Positions 8,959 to 22,869 of a DNA stretch of 47,918 nucleotides are shown here, piece after piece. Position 1 is the first letter of the stretch. Each line of letters opens with the position of its first letter. The translations under genes were made by a program, and so were the position numbers. The DNA lies in the NCBI GenBank assembly GCA_030696085.1, contig JAUYNL010000063.1:1-47918 (forward strand), given 5' to 3'. The stretch is from Luteolibacter sp. GTDB lineage: Bacteria; Verrucomicrobiota; Verrucomicrobiia; Verrucomicrobiales; Akkermansiaceae. The notes below the pieces were generated by a model. That model saw nothing but the letters and a program-made list of their open reading frames with translations, ran no database searches and was not told where the DNA came from.

Positions 8959-11777
8959 CCCCCATATTCGCAGAATTTTCACCCGGGGCACTCGTCCGTG
9001 CCCGTGGCCGCGAGTGGGTCGTCCAACCTGGATCCACTGCCGATGCACTCTCGCTACGCCCTCTCGGTGGCTCCGAAGAAGACATCGCTCTCATCCTGCC
9101 GGATTTAGAATTCTCTCCACCGGAGCCCGCCATCTTCCCTCTACCCGATCCCTCGCGCCACGGCAGCCACCAAGCCGCCACACTCCTACGCGATGCCATT
9201 CACCTGAAACTCCGCAATGGCGCGGGCCCATTCCGCTCCTTCGGCAACATCGCGGTGGAACCTCGGGCCTATCAGCTCGTTCCACTCCTGATGGCCCTTC
9301 GACTCCCTGTCGTCCGACTACTCATCGCCGACGACGTAGGCATCGGTAAAACCATCGAAGCTGGACTCATTGTTAGGGAATTGCTCGACCGCGGCGAAAT
9401 CACCCGCTGCGCCATCCTTTGCCCGCCCCACCTCGTGGATCAATGGCAGGCTGAATTGGAAAACCGTTTCCACTTGCGAGCCGTCGCACTCACCTCCGCG
9501 AGTGCCAACCGCGTGGAACGCTCACTTCCACCCGGCGTCGGACTCTTCGATCAACATCCTTTCGTCGTGGTCAGTCTCGACTACATCAAAAGCGAACGCC
9601 ATCGGGAGCACTTCCTCTCCATAGCACCGGATTGCATCGTCGTGGACGAAGCCCACACTTGCGCCGCAGCGGGGCAAGGGAAACAACTCCGCTTCGAGCT
9701 GCTCCAAAAACTCGCCGCCAACGAGGACCGCCATCTCGTCCTTCTAACCGCCACTCCGCACTCTGGCGATAACGACGCCTTCTACAACCTCCTCTCGCTC
9801 CTGCGTCCGGAATTCTCCCGTCTTCGCGAAGACAAGGCTGAAGCCCAGCGCGGTGGCCTGCGCGACGAACTGGCCCGTCACTTCGTCCAACGCCGCCGCA
9901 AGGACATCGAGGAATGGCAGGACGCCAGCATCTTCGCTCGCCGTTTCACCACGGAAATCACCTACGCCCTAACTGGTGCCTGGGGTGATTTCTTTGATGA
10001 TGTGCGCGACTACTGCGTCGGCCTCGCCACACGCGCCGAGGAATCCCAAGGCCAGCATGCCCGGATGATTTGGTATGCCACGCTCGCCCTGCTGCGCTGC
10101 GTGTCTTCATCTCCTGCCGCCGCCGCCAAGGCTCTGGGAACCCGTCTTTCCGGAACACTCTCTAACGAACCAGGCACCGATCTGGAAACGGATGACGATG
10201 AAGAACGCATCTACGATGGCTCCGGTGACGAACTCACCCAAAGCGACATCGAGCCGGCCGCCGCCATGGACGAGGAAGCCTCCCGCCTGAAAGTTCTCAT
10301 CGCCACTGCGGAAAAACTCTCCGGCACCAAAGGCGACCCCAAGCTCGCCGCGCTCATTGTCCACCTTCGCCAACTCCTCAAGGACGGTTTCCGCCCCGTC
10401 GTTTTCTGCCGCTACATCGCCACCGCCCGCTACGTCGCCCAGCATGTTGCCGCAGAATTCAAAAACGCCACCGTCGATGCCGTCACCGGCGAGTATTCCT
10501 CCGACGAACGCGAACTGCGGGTCGAAACCCTCGGTGAAGCGGAACAACCCATCCTCGTCGCTACGGACTGTCTTTCGGAAGGCATCAACCTTCAGCATCT
10601 CTTTACCGCCGTCGTTCACTACGACCTCGCATGGAATCCTTCCCGCCACGAACAGCGCGAAGGTCGCGTGGACCGTTTCGGCCAGCAGGCACCCGAAGTC
10701 CGTGCCACCATGCTTTACGGACAGGACAACCCCGTCGATGGCTTCATCCTCAACGTCATCCTCCGCAAGGCCGAAGCCATCCGCAAGGAACTCGGCGTCC
10801 TCGTCCCACTTCCCGCCGACGAGCAACGCATCAATCAGGCCCTCATCAAAGCCGCGCTGATGAAAGAGAGCCGCAAGCAGAACTATCAGACCCAGTTTGA
10901 CTTCAGCGGAATCAGCCCCGATCTCGCCACGCTCGACACCCATTGGCACGACGCCATGGAAAATGCCAAGGCCAACCGCACCGTCTTCGCCCAACGCCGC
11001 CTCCGCCCAGAGGAAGTCCTGCCCGAGTGGGAGAAACAACGCGCATTACTCGGTGGCTCGGACGACATACTCCGCTTCGTCCGCAATACCTGTGCCCGCC
11101 TGAACTCACCGCTGGAGCCCTACAAGAAAGTCGCTTGGCGCCTGCTCCCTCAACACCTGCCACAAACCCTTCGCGAACGTCTCGCACTTGAGGAAATCAC
11201 CAAACCCCTCGCCATCTTCTTCGACCCCAAGGCCACCGTCCCCGGTGCCCGCCACGTCCAGCGCACGCATCCGATTGTTTCCCTGTTAGCCGACACCTTG
11301 TTGGAAGACTCGCTCTCCGGTGCGGAACATCCGCTCGCCGCCCGCTGCGCCGCCACCGTCACCCATGCGGTGAACGTCGTCACCAGCATCTTCGTTCTGC
11401 GCCTGCGCCACCAACTCACCAGCCGCCGCCGCGATGTCACCCGCACTCTCATGGCGGAGGAATGCGTCACCCTCGCCGTCGCCGGCCGCGCCAATCCCCA
11501 GTGGCTCACCGACGCCGACCTCGCCCCGCTGCTCGCCGCCGAACCCGCCGCCAACCTTACCGAAGCCGCCGCCACCGACCACATCCAGACCAACCTCGAT
11601 TTCCTCAAATCTCAAACGCCCTACCTGGAAAACCTAGCCGCTGAACGTGCCAACGCCCTTCTCACCGACCATCGCCGCGTTCGCGAAGCCGCCCGCGACG
11701 TCGGCAGCTACGAAGTCACCCCCTGCCTACCCGTCGATGTGCTCGGCGTTTATGTCCTTCTGCCCGCTTCGCTCTGA
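8955..11777 (+). CDS. SNF2-family helicase, DrmD-like
   Basis: A 940-aa SNF2-type ATPase. I chose the ATG at 8955 because it overlaps the stop of the upstream helicase as ATGA, giving translational coupling; the longer frame would start inside that gene. Motif I is DDVGIGKT (126-133), the DEAH box is at 231-234, and the second lobe carries DCLSEGINLQ (from 538) and an REGRVDRFGQ motif. The long C-terminal third (about 600-940) is helical and not recognised. SNF2 proteins of this size are the signature DrmD of class 1 DISARM, where they work with a methyltransferase and the DrmA/DrmB helicase. The neighbours here fit that reading, but the order differs from known DISARM loci. Confidence 0.8.
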   Translation: MTPIFAEFSPGALVRARGREWVVQPGSTADALSLRPLGGSEEDIALILPDLEFSPPEPAIFPLPDPSRHGSHQAATLLRDAIHLKLRNGAGPFRSFGNIAVEPRAYQLVPLLMALRLPVVRLLIADDVGIGKTIEAGLIVRELLDRGEITRCAILCPPHLVDQWQAELENRFHLRAVALTSASANRVERSLPPGVGLFDQHPFVVVSLDYIKSERHREHFLSIAPDCIVVDEAHTCAAAGQGKQLRFELLQKLAANEDRHLVLLTATPHSGDNDAFYNLLSLLRPEFSRLREDKAEAQRGGLRDELARHFVQRRRKDIEEWQDASIFARRFTTEITYALTGAWGDFFDDVRDYCVGLATRAEESQGQHARMIWYATLALLRCVSSSPAAAAKALGTRLSGTLSNEPGTDLETDDDEERIYDGSGDELTQSDIEPAAAMDEEASRLKVLIATAEKLSGTKGDPKLAALIVHLRQLLKDGFRPVVFCRYIATARYVAQHVAAEFKNATVDAVTGEYSSDERELRVETLGEAEQPILVATDCLSEGINLQHLFTAVVHYDLAWNPSRHEQREGRVDRFGQQAPEVRATMLYGQDNPVDGFILNVILRKAEAIRKELGVLVPLPADEQRINQALIKAALMKESRKQNYQTQFDFSGISPDLATLDTHWHDAMENAKANRTVFAQRRLRPEEVLPEWEKQRALLGGSDDILRFVRNTCARLNSPLEPYKKVAWRLLPQHLPQTLRERLALEEITKPLAIFFDPKATVPGARHVQRTHPIVSLLADTLLEDSLSGAEHPLAARCAATVTHAVNVVTSIFVLRLRHQLTSRRRDVTRTLMAEECVTLAVAGRANPQWLTDADLAPLLAAEPAANLTEAAATDHIQTNLDFLKSQTPYLENLAAERANALLTDHRRVREAARDVGSYEVTPCLPVDVLGVYVLLPASL

Positions 11778-11816
11778 TTGCCAATGACCGCCGCGGCAAC
11801 GATACACCCGAATAAA

Positions 11817-11841
11817 ACTCTACACTTGCAAAGTGTAGAGT
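11817..11841. promoter_or_regulatory. Operator: perfect 11-bp inverted repeat
   Basis: ACTCTACACTT and AAGTGTAGAGT flank the spacer GCA, 21 nt before the start of the winged-helix regulator. The symmetry, short spacer and place are those of a repressor site, and TACACTT/AAGTGTA palindromes are what I recall in front of AbiEii-type nucleotidyltransferase gene pairs. It marks an internal promoter within the defence operon and supports the ATG at 11862 rather than the earlier TTG, since the palindrome would otherwise be coding. Confidence 0.75.
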
Positions 11842-11861
11842 CGCTTGTCAGTGTATCTTCC

Positions 11862-12851
11862 ATGAAGCGGCTCCTCGCAAATCTTGCGGAGTATCTGGAA
11901 AAACTGACGGGGCGCGAAGTCCTGCTTGAACCCGTCCACTCCGGCAAACTTCCGCTCTTCCTGCGGGAGCGCTACACCCTGCGCAGGGCGGAAATCTTCG
12001 GCAGGGATTTCATGCTCGCTCTCGATTCCGTGGCAGAGGAGGCCCCGTCCGCGGCGACCTACGCCAACTTCGCCGAGTTGCTGACCAGCCACCTTGGAGA
12101 GCCTGCGGTGCTCGTCCTGCCTGCTCTGGCCACCCACATCCGTCAGGGTCTGATCCGGCTGGGCAGACCCTTCATCGTTCCGGGAAGCCAGACCTTCCTG
12201 CCGACAGCCCTGATTGATTTGAGGGAACGCCAACCGGCTCCCCGACTCCCGGTCCCCAAATCCCTCAGCCCGGCTGCCCAAAGCGTTCTGCTCTATCATC
12301 TGGAGCGTGAAACCGTTCACCACCAGCCTCTTCAGAAGATCGCGGAAACCGTCGGCTATTCTCCCAACATGCTGGCCAAGGTGAAACACGAACTCGAAGC
12401 CGCCGAACTTTGCGAAACTATCCGCGACGGTCGCGTCGTGTTGTTGCGGTTCCGCTTCGAGCGCCGCGAACTCTGGGAAAAGGCCCTGCCTTGGCTCACT
12501 TCGCCTGTCCGCGCCACCCATTGGGTGCGCTGGGAAAATCCTCCCCAAGGGATCCTTCTTGCCGGCATCACCGCTCTCAGCCGCATGACAATGATCGCTG
12601 ATGATCGCGTGCCCGTGCATGCCTTGGGCCACCGCGAACACCGCGCCGCCCTTGAAAACGGGGAATACCGGATCTGTGCGGATCGTGATGAAGCCACGGC
12701 CCGTCTGGAAATTTGGAACTACAACCCCAAGCTTCTCACCATCCGCCCGGATACGGTGGACCCGCTGTCCCTTTACCTGACTCTCAAAGACGATCCCAAC
12801 GAACGGATTCAGGACCAACTCGAAACCCTCATTGAACGATTCACATGGTAA
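11862..12851 (+). CDS. Winged-helix regulator, AbiEi/MarR-like antitoxin candidate
   Basis: A 329-aa protein starting at the ATG after the palindromic operator. The N-terminal 130 residues carry a domain with the motif PFIVPGSQTFLP followed by LIDLRERQP, which I associate with regulators encoded next to AbiEii-like nucleotidyltransferases. The middle segment (about 140-205) is a MarR-type winged helix: a helix pair including IAETVGYSPNMLAKV and a wing ending in RDGRVVLLRF. The C-terminal 120 residues are of unknown fold. The gene overlaps the nucleotidyltransferase by 7 nt, the normal layout for type IV toxin-antitoxin pairs. It probably represses its own promoter through the upstream palindrome; the antitoxin role is inferred from context. 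Confidence 0.7.
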   Translation: MKRLLANLAEYLEKLTGREVLLEPVHSGKLPLFLRERYTLRRAEIFGRDFMLALDSVAEEAPSAATYANFAELLTSHLGEPAVLVLPALATHIRQGLIRLGRPFIVPGSQTFLPTALIDLRERQPAPRLPVPKSLSPAAQSVLLYHLERETVHHQPLQKIAETVGYSPNMLAKVKHELEAAELCETIRDGRVVLLRFRFERRELWEKALPWLTSPVRATHWVRWENPPQGILLAGITALSRMTMIADDRVPVHALGHREHRAALENGEYRICADRDEATARLEIWNYNPKLLTIRPDTVDPLSLYLTLKDDPNERIQDQLETLIERFTW

Positions 12852-13624
12852 GAGGACTCGATCTTTTCCGCGAACGCCTCAGGCCGCACGAAGGTTCCAT
12901 CGTGCTGATCGGCGGCGCGGCGTGCGACGATTGGTTCGCCCGCCAGTCGCTCCAGTTCCGGGCCACCCAGGATCTCGACATCGTCCTGATCATCGAACTC
13001 ATCGACGCGGCGGCGCTCACCGCTCTGCGGGATTTCATCCGCGAAGGCGGCTACCGATCTCGCTTTCGTAGCAGCGGCAGCCCTGAGCTCTTCCGCTTCG
13101 CCGACCCCGCTGACGAGCGCTTCCCCAAGGAACTCGAATTCTTCAGCCGCACCCCCTCGGACTATGATCTCGCTCCCGGCGAGGTGATCCCCGTCAGCAT
13201 GGAGCCGGATCATCACAGCCTTTCCGCGATCCTCCTGAACGATGCCTACTACGATCTCATCCGCACTCATCAAGACACCCGTGATGGTCTGGGTATTTCC
13301 AACGCCACCGCTCTCATCCCTCTCAAGGCTTATGCCTGGCTGGATCTCAGCCGCCTCAAGGCGGAGGGGCAAAAGATCGACTCGAAAAAAATCGTCAAAC
13401 ACCGCTCGGACGTGTTCCGGCTCGCGGCCACGCTTCCCGCCGAGTTCGGCCCCGCGCTTCCGGAGGAAATTCTTCAGGACCTCCGCCACTTCATGCAGGC
13501 CTTCCCCGCGGATTCTCCCGACTGGCAAAGCATCCTCGCCTCCGTGAAGGACACCGTGGGCGCGAACCTGACCCCAACGGCTCTCCGCGAGGCCATTTAC
13601 TCCTACTTCCGCCTCACCGACTGA
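12845..13624 (+). CDS. AbiEii/DUF6036-like nucleotidyltransferase
   Basis: A 259-aa protein with the minimal nucleotidyltransferase signature: a GG pair at 23-24 (LIGGAA) followed by DLD at 43-45 (TQDLDIVL). These residues bind metal and nucleotide in the polymerase-beta superfamily. AbiEii-type enzymes act as toxins that modify cellular RNAs when freed from AbiEi. The start at 12845 overlaps the regulator by 7 nt, so the two are likely co-translated. The pair sits inside the helicase-methyltransferase operon, which suggests either a guard/addiction role or a working part of the defence system. The exact substrate cannot be read from sequence. Confidence 0.75.
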   Translation: MVRGLDLFRERLRPHEGSIVLIGGAACDDWFARQSLQFRATQDLDIVLIIELIDAAALTALRDFIREGGYRSRFRSSGSPELFRFADPADERFPKELEFFSRTPSDYDLAPGEVIPVSMEPDHHSLSAILLNDAYYDLIRTHQDTRDGLGISNATALIPLKAYAWLDLSRLKAEGQKIDSKKIVKHRSDVFRLAATLPAEFGPALPEEILQDLRHFMQAFPADSPDWQSILASVKDTVGANLTPTALREAIYSYFRLTD

Positions 13625-13668
13625 AGCTTCACTTTCAGTATCTCAGCTCCAGCCTGTGATATACCGCC

Positions 13669-13788
13669 ATGCCTACCCACTTCGACCTCATCATTACAGT
13701 GGACTATCCGAGCCGCACCGCCGAATTCATCCTCCGCGATTCGGTAGGCGTTCAGCTCGCTTACCCGCTAGTCGTTGAATCCGAATAG
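13669..13788 (+). pseudogene. 39-aa open frame, probable 5' stub of a lost gene
   Basis: The frame begins MPTHFDLIITVDYPS and stops after 39 codons. The text reads like the beginning of a normal cytosolic protein that ends abruptly, and the following gene has a different base composition. I take it as the remaining 5' end of a gene replaced by the 328-aa cargo gene. A genuine small protein is the alternative. Confidence 0.35.
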
Positions 13789-13793
13789 TCATT

Positions 13794-14780
13794 ATGGGGA
13801 CCGACCAGACAAACTCATTTCATCAGTCAAAGTCTCTGAAATCAGAGATCAAGGAAGATGGTTCGGTTATCTGGAAGGGAGAACCATTGACGAGAATTTC
13901 ACAGGTCGAAGAGATAGTCAGCCACTGTCAGTCCTTTATCAAACGGCACCCCGCGCAATCTAACATTGGCGAAGAACTGGGTGCGTTCGAGTTACTATCG
14001 ATGGCGAAATCGGCGAAACAGAAACTTCCGACGGAAGAAGAGTTGGTTTTGCTTCGGCCAGACATTCCGCCACCACCAGCCGCCCCGACAATCGAGTTGC
14101 CCATATTAGGAAAGGTGTTTCACGGTCAACGGATTCCTAATTATCCTCGAAATAGGGCTTTTCAGGCTGCCATCGCAAAATGGGAGCAGGTTCAGCAGGA
14201 TTATAGGGATCGCCTGGAGGAATATCGGGCCATGATGCCAGAGTTCCAGCGTCGGGTGAAGCGTTGGAACGAACTACATGGTAGTGAGGGGTTGCGAAAG
14301 CTTAGGTCCTTGCATAAGCGATTGCAAAATCGAATCCACGACCTCTCGGCTTTGCTGTCTGACAAGACGGAGTTCGCTTTCGCAGATCTGGAGGAAATAC
14401 TTCCTCCGGGAAGTTCCGAAAGAAGCAATGTGCTTACGGCGATTGAACATTCGGGTCAACCTTTGAATCGGGAGGTTCGCGAACGGATTCAATTCTTGGA
14501 GAAGCTGAAACCAACCAAGGTGTTCCGCGGGATGGTCAGAAGGCAGTATCGGGACTATCTCCTTTTTCTGTTTGGATCGGAGATGCCTGCCATCGTGGAG
14601 AGTCCCTACTACGGCAACGCGACCTACATACTCTACACCAGCCCTTTGGAACTTTGTCGCCTCACAAAGCAGGAACTACAGCAGCATCCCGGTGCTTCAC
14701 GACTGATTCATTCCGACCTTGGCAAATGGCGACAGGAAGTCTGCCGCATTCTCGGGGTACCTTTTCCGAGCGGTCACTGA
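13794..14780 (+). CDS. Hypothetical 328-aa protein, coiled-coil centre
   Basis: Family not recognised. Residues about 130-195 are rich in Arg, Glu, Gln and Leu and likely form a coiled coil; a proline-rich segment (PDIPPPPAAP) lies near residue 90. The C-terminal part is richer in aromatic residues (YRDYLLFLFG, SPYYGNATYILY) and may be a compact domain. Codon use is visibly more A/T-ending than in the genes on either side, so it is likely a later insertion into the operon between the nucleotidyltransferase and the methyltransferase. It lies 5 nt after the 39-aa stub. Confidence 0.6.
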   Translation: MGTDQTNSFHQSKSLKSEIKEDGSVIWKGEPLTRISQVEEIVSHCQSFIKRHPAQSNIGEELGAFELLSMAKSAKQKLPTEEELVLLRPDIPPPPAAPTIELPILGKVFHGQRIPNYPRNRAFQAAIAKWEQVQQDYRDRLEEYRAMMPEFQRRVKRWNELHGSEGLRKLRSLHKRLQNRIHDLSALLSDKTEFAFADLEEILPPGSSERSNVLTAIEHSGQPLNREVRERIQFLEKLKPTKVFRGMVRRQYRDYLLFLFGSEMPAIVESPYYGNATYILYTSPLELCRLTKQELQQHPGASRLIHSDLGKWRQEVCRILGVPFPSGH

Positions 14781-14872
14781 TCACCCCCTTACACCTTCTC
14801 ACTGATCACCGCTCACCCGTCCCTTCCCATTTCAGCTTTTCAGAATCCCAGCTTCTCAGCTTTTACCTCCAG
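14781..14872 (+). other. Pyrimidine-rich spacer with short repeats
   Basis: The 92 bases before the methyltransferase contain TGATCACC twice and a CAGCTTTTCAG / CAGCTTCTCAGC series. A similar pyrimidine-rich tract (CACTTCTCACTTCTCAC) occurs inside the methyltransferase gene near 17337-17355. No ribosome-binding site is obvious. Confidence 0.4.
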
Positions 14873-19702
<4,830 letters not shown>

Positions 19703-19705
19703 ACC

Positions 19706-21715
19706 ATGACCGCATCTCCCTCCTCCGCCGATGACACATCGCCACGCTGGAAGCCCGGCAAGGGGCAAACGCAGCCGGTGATTTTCCTCCGCAAGCTCGT
19801 ATTGCTGGAAGAACTCCGCACGGGTGCGGTGAAACCCATCCGCGAGGTTCCGTTCCGCGCCGGCCTGAACATCGTGTGGGCGGATCCCAAGTCCGCCGAA
19901 GCCGCGTCCGGCGGCGTGCGCGTGGCAGGACACTCCGCAGGCAAGACCACCCTTTGTAGAATTCTCCGCTGGCTCCTCGGCGAGGCCCATTTCGCACCAA
20001 CAAAACTGGAATCCCGCATCGCCAGCGACCTCAAGGACGGCTGGGCGGTCCTCACTTTGGAAATCGACGGTCAGCCTTGGCTTGTAGGGCGTCGTTTCTT
20101 CGACAAAGCCGACCACTGCGCCGTGCCCGGAATGACGCTGGAGGAACTCTACGCAAATGGATGGCCCGAAGGTGCCAACTCCCGCGAGTTCCTGGCCGCA
20201 CTCAAAAAGGCAACCGTAGGGAAACTCGTCCGCAAACGCCTCCCGGCACGAGAAGAGGAGATTCCATGGACGCACATCCTCGGTTGGTTGGCACGCGATC
20301 AAGAAACATCTCTGGTCGATGTGATCGCATGGCGCTCTTCATCCAAGACACCGGGCACGCAAGGCCCCACCGATGCCGAGCGCCATCTGATCATGCGGAT
20401 GATCCTGAACATGCTCAGCGAACCCGAAGGCCGGGAACTGGAATCATACGCCAAAGACAAGGACAAGCGGGCCGACGAGAAGTCCGCCAAAGTCGCCCTT
20501 CAGGATCGCTTCGAGCAAAGCTGCCGACGGCTTTCCACCATTGTCCCCGGCGAAGGAACCCCGGTGGCCGGTGAACTGCTTCTACCGCCCGCGAGAAAGA
20601 TCGTTCAGGACAAACTGGAACAACTCACACGGCTCAACGAAGCACTGGAGAAAAACACCCTCACAGTCGCCGAACAAAGCCACCGCCAGGCACTATCAGC
20701 CCTCTTCACCGCCCGCCGCGGCGTCACTGCTGCGGAGAAGGACCTCAAGAAAGCGGAACACCATTACAACGCATGCGAGAAAATCCGCGTATCGGCAGAA
20801 AAGGAAATCACCCAAGCCGCCCTGAAGTGTCCACCTGGCCGTTGCGGTGCCACAAAAGAAGAAGCGGACGCGGCCGGAGGATGCAAAGCCTTCAAAGAAA
20901 CCCCACCGAGTTTTGAGCTTGAGTCACTGCTTCAAAAGTTCACCCAGATGCGAGATGAGGCACTGGAACGCTATCAGCAGGCCAAGGCCGAATTAGACGA
21001 AGCACGTCTTCCCTTACCCGACCTTGAACGGAATGAACGAGCACTGTCGGAGCACCTCGAAACCCAGAAAACCGAGCGCGAGAAGCTCGTCGCCGAAGCC
21101 GCCGGTCTGAAGAGCCTGAGCACATCCGAAAAAGCGATCCTCGATGATGCCGAGACCGCCCTCAACACCTTGGAAGCCTGCGACACACGAATCAAAGACC
21201 TCCGGCAAAACATGTCGGGCTCCCGCGCCCGCCAGCGCGAGATGCTCAAATCCCATTTGCCCGTCCGCCTGCGGTTCTCCACATGCTTCGAGCAAGTCCT
21301 ATGCTTCCTCCTCGGACCGGAAACCTCCGGCCACATCGAATTCGACGATGACGGAGCCATCGTTCCCATCGCCGAAAGCCGCGAACCCATGTCCAGCGGA
21401 GCCATCGACGCCCTGACCGTCGTCGCCCTCGATCTCGCCGCCATGCTATGGAGCGTCACCGGCCACGGCCACCACCCCCGCCTCGTCATCCACGACAGCC
21501 CCAAAGTCGCCGATATGGCCCCCGCGCTCTACGCCCCCATCTTCGACCTTGCCGTCCAAGCCGAGGACGATGCCAACGGATCACCAACGTTCCAATACAT
21601 CCTCACCACCACCGAACCGCCCCCGACGGATTACCTCGATACCGAACGTGTCGTCCTGAAGCTCGATGCTTCCCAGAGACTGGGCCGGCTCTTCAAACGG
21701 GATTTCAAAGCCTGA
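19706..21715 (+). CDS. Rad50/SMC-like ATPase with cysteine cluster in the coiled coil
   Basis: A 669-aa ABC-type ATPase. The Walker A motif GHSAGKTT is at 75-82 and a Walker B-like LVIHDSP is at 593-599, with the SSGAIDALTVVALDLAAML segment before it standing for the signature region. Between them lie two helical, Glu/Lys/Ala-rich arms. Near the middle is a cysteine cluster (C375, C380, C393), where Rad50 carries its zinc hook, though the spacing is not the classical CxxC. Such proteins link ATP hydrolysis to DNA-end or DNA-loop sensing. It starts 3 nt after the methyltransferase and closes the operon, so it probably works with the helicases as sensor or effector. I cannot assign it to a named defence family. 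Confidence 0.75.
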   Translation: MTASPSSADDTSPRWKPGKGQTQPVIFLRKLVLLEELRTGAVKPIREVPFRAGLNIVWADPKSAEAASGGVRVAGHSAGKTTLCRILRWLLGEAHFAPTKLESRIASDLKDGWAVLTLEIDGQPWLVGRRFFDKADHCAVPGMTLEELYANGWPEGANSREFLAALKKATVGKLVRKRLPAREEEIPWTHILGWLARDQETSLVDVIAWRSSSKTPGTQGPTDAERHLIMRMILNMLSEPEGRELESYAKDKDKRADEKSAKVALQDRFEQSCRRLSTIVPGEGTPVAGELLLPPARKIVQDKLEQLTRLNEALEKNTLTVAEQSHRQALSALFTARRGVTAAEKDLKKAEHHYNACEKIRVSAEKEITQAALKCPPGRCGATKEEADAAGGCKAFKETPPSFELESLLQKFTQMRDEALERYQQAKAELDEARLPLPDLERNERALSEHLETQKTEREKLVAEAAGLKSLSTSEKAILDDAETALNTLEACDTRIKDLRQNMSGSRARQREMLKSHLPVRLRFSTCFEQVLCFLLGPETSGHIEFDDDGAIVPIAESREPMSSGAIDALTVVALDLAAMLWSVTGHGHHPRLVIHDSPKVADMAPALYAPIFDLAVQAEDDANGSPTFQYILTTTEPPPTDYLDTERVVLKLDASQRLGRLFKRDFKA

Positions 21716-21777
21716 TCCGTTATGATCATCAATTGCTAATTTCCAAACCAACAAGTGGCGTCTACACAGCAGAAAAA

Positions 21778-22707
21778 ATGATCACAATAGTCGAACAGGC
21801 TTCTAAAATTTTCAATGAGGTGATGCGCAATCACTCCATCGGCCTACTGACATCGCCCCACGACTTCCATACTGGGGGCCAAACCATCATACCGGCATCG
21901 CGTGAGGGCGAGGTTTCATTAGCCGAAAAGCTCTTTGATCTCTTCTTCCCGCGGGCTGAGTCTGGAGTTTACTACCACTACATGCCTTTCGATTCATTCG
22001 AGAAGGTCATGTCCTTCAGGAGCATTCGCCTGTTCTCCACCAAGAAGAAGGATTCGATCGGCGAATTCATCACTTTTTGCCGAGACCTCGGATTAGACGG
22101 CTACTGGAGGGAAGTTACAGACGGCAACCCTGAGGGAATTCACGCCGAGCTCATGGACGATCTTTTTTACAAGTCGTTTGTTTCCTGCCCCAACACTAAC
22201 GCCGAAGAGCTATGGGAGACTTTCGCCGATCAAGGACATGGAGTTAGACTCGCTGTGCAAATTGACACGGCACCTGGCTACCCCGACTTTCGGCATGTTT
22301 CCTACCAAGGAAACTTTTTCATTACTATCTTAGCCGAACTCCAAGAGAAATTTGCGACCGCAGGATTCCAATTTAACCCTCAGGGCATCTCGCGAATGCC
22401 TGCTTATTATCAAGAAGGAAGATTCTCCCACCATAATGAAGTTCGGCTCCTCGTAAAGCGCCCCTCGTATGACGATGGGTTCTTCTCCAACTTCTTCTCA
22501 AAGACAGAATTGGCCGCATTCTTTCCGTTTGCGGTCAATCGCGATGGGGATCAGCAGTGCAACTACATCGACGGCTCTCTCCAAGCCCAAACATGTTCCT
22601 GGTTTCAACTGAGACTTGTGGGTGTTGTCCCTGGTCCGTCATGTGACTCCGCCAAGCACAACAGGGTTCTGAACGAATTCACGTGGGCCAACCTGCACCG
22701 TCCCTGA
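21778..22707 (+). CDS. DUF2971-like protein
   Basis: A 309-aa protein. I chose the ATG at 21778; the longer frame overlaps the ATPase gene in a different register. The motifs YHYMPFDSFEKVMSFRSIRLFS (cut: residues about 64-85) and SFVSCPNTNAEELWETFAD, then GHGVRLAVQID, follow the DUF2971 pattern of a region that describes a threshold residue change, a CFS-like strand and a W-x-x-Y/F-A-D motif. DUF2971 proteins are common in defence islands and of unknown activity. The DNA is lower in GC than the operon before it, which suggests separate acquisition. A weak upstream spacing with no Shine-Dalgarno leaves the start slightly uncertain. Confidence 0.65.
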   Translation: MITIVEQASKIFNEVMRNHSIGLLTSPHDFHTGGQTIIPASREGEVSLAEKLFDLFFPRAESGVYYHYMPFDSFEKVMSFRSIRLFSTKKKDSIGEFITFCRDLGLDGYWREVTDGNPEGIHAELMDDLFYKSFVSCPNTNAEELWETFADQGHGVRLAVQIDTAPGYPDFRHVSYQGNFFITILAELQEKFATAGFQFNPQGISRMPAYYQEGRFSHHNEVRLLVKRPSYDDGFFSNFFSKTELAAFFPFAVNRDGDQQCNYIDGSLQAQTCSWFQLRLVGVVPGPSCDSAKHNRVLNEFTWANLHRP

Positions 22708-22732
22708 TTCAACGGCTCACCTCTCCCAAATC

Positions 22733-22823
22733 ATGGTAATCCAAATCGAAGAACTTTACGCTGCCTACCGCTAACAAAGCAAACATCCTCCAATTCTACA
22801 ACGCCCTCGCCCGCTCCATCGCT
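22733..22823 (+). pseudogene. Recombination scar: gene start fused to a methyltransferase fragment
   Basis: An ATG at 22733 opens a 13-codon frame (MVIQIEELYAAYR) that looks like the beginning of a longer protein. From about 22765 to 22823 the DNA matches 19126-19182 inside the methyltransferase gene at most positions: ATCCTCCAA, TCTAC-ACGCCCTCGCC and CTCCATCG are shared. Both copies share CCTACCGC at the junction. I read this as two gene remnants joined by short-homology recombination. The copy is out of frame, with one extra base, and codes for nothing. Confidence 0.6.
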
Positions 22824-22869
22824 TTCCGCCTTGGTGGCACTAGCCAAAAAGTTTCGAACACCCAAAAGT

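Noticed and set aside
10107-11039. Minus-strand frame of 310 codons
   Set aside because: Antisense shadow of the SNF2 helicase, whose motifs V and VI lie in this stretch on the plus strand.
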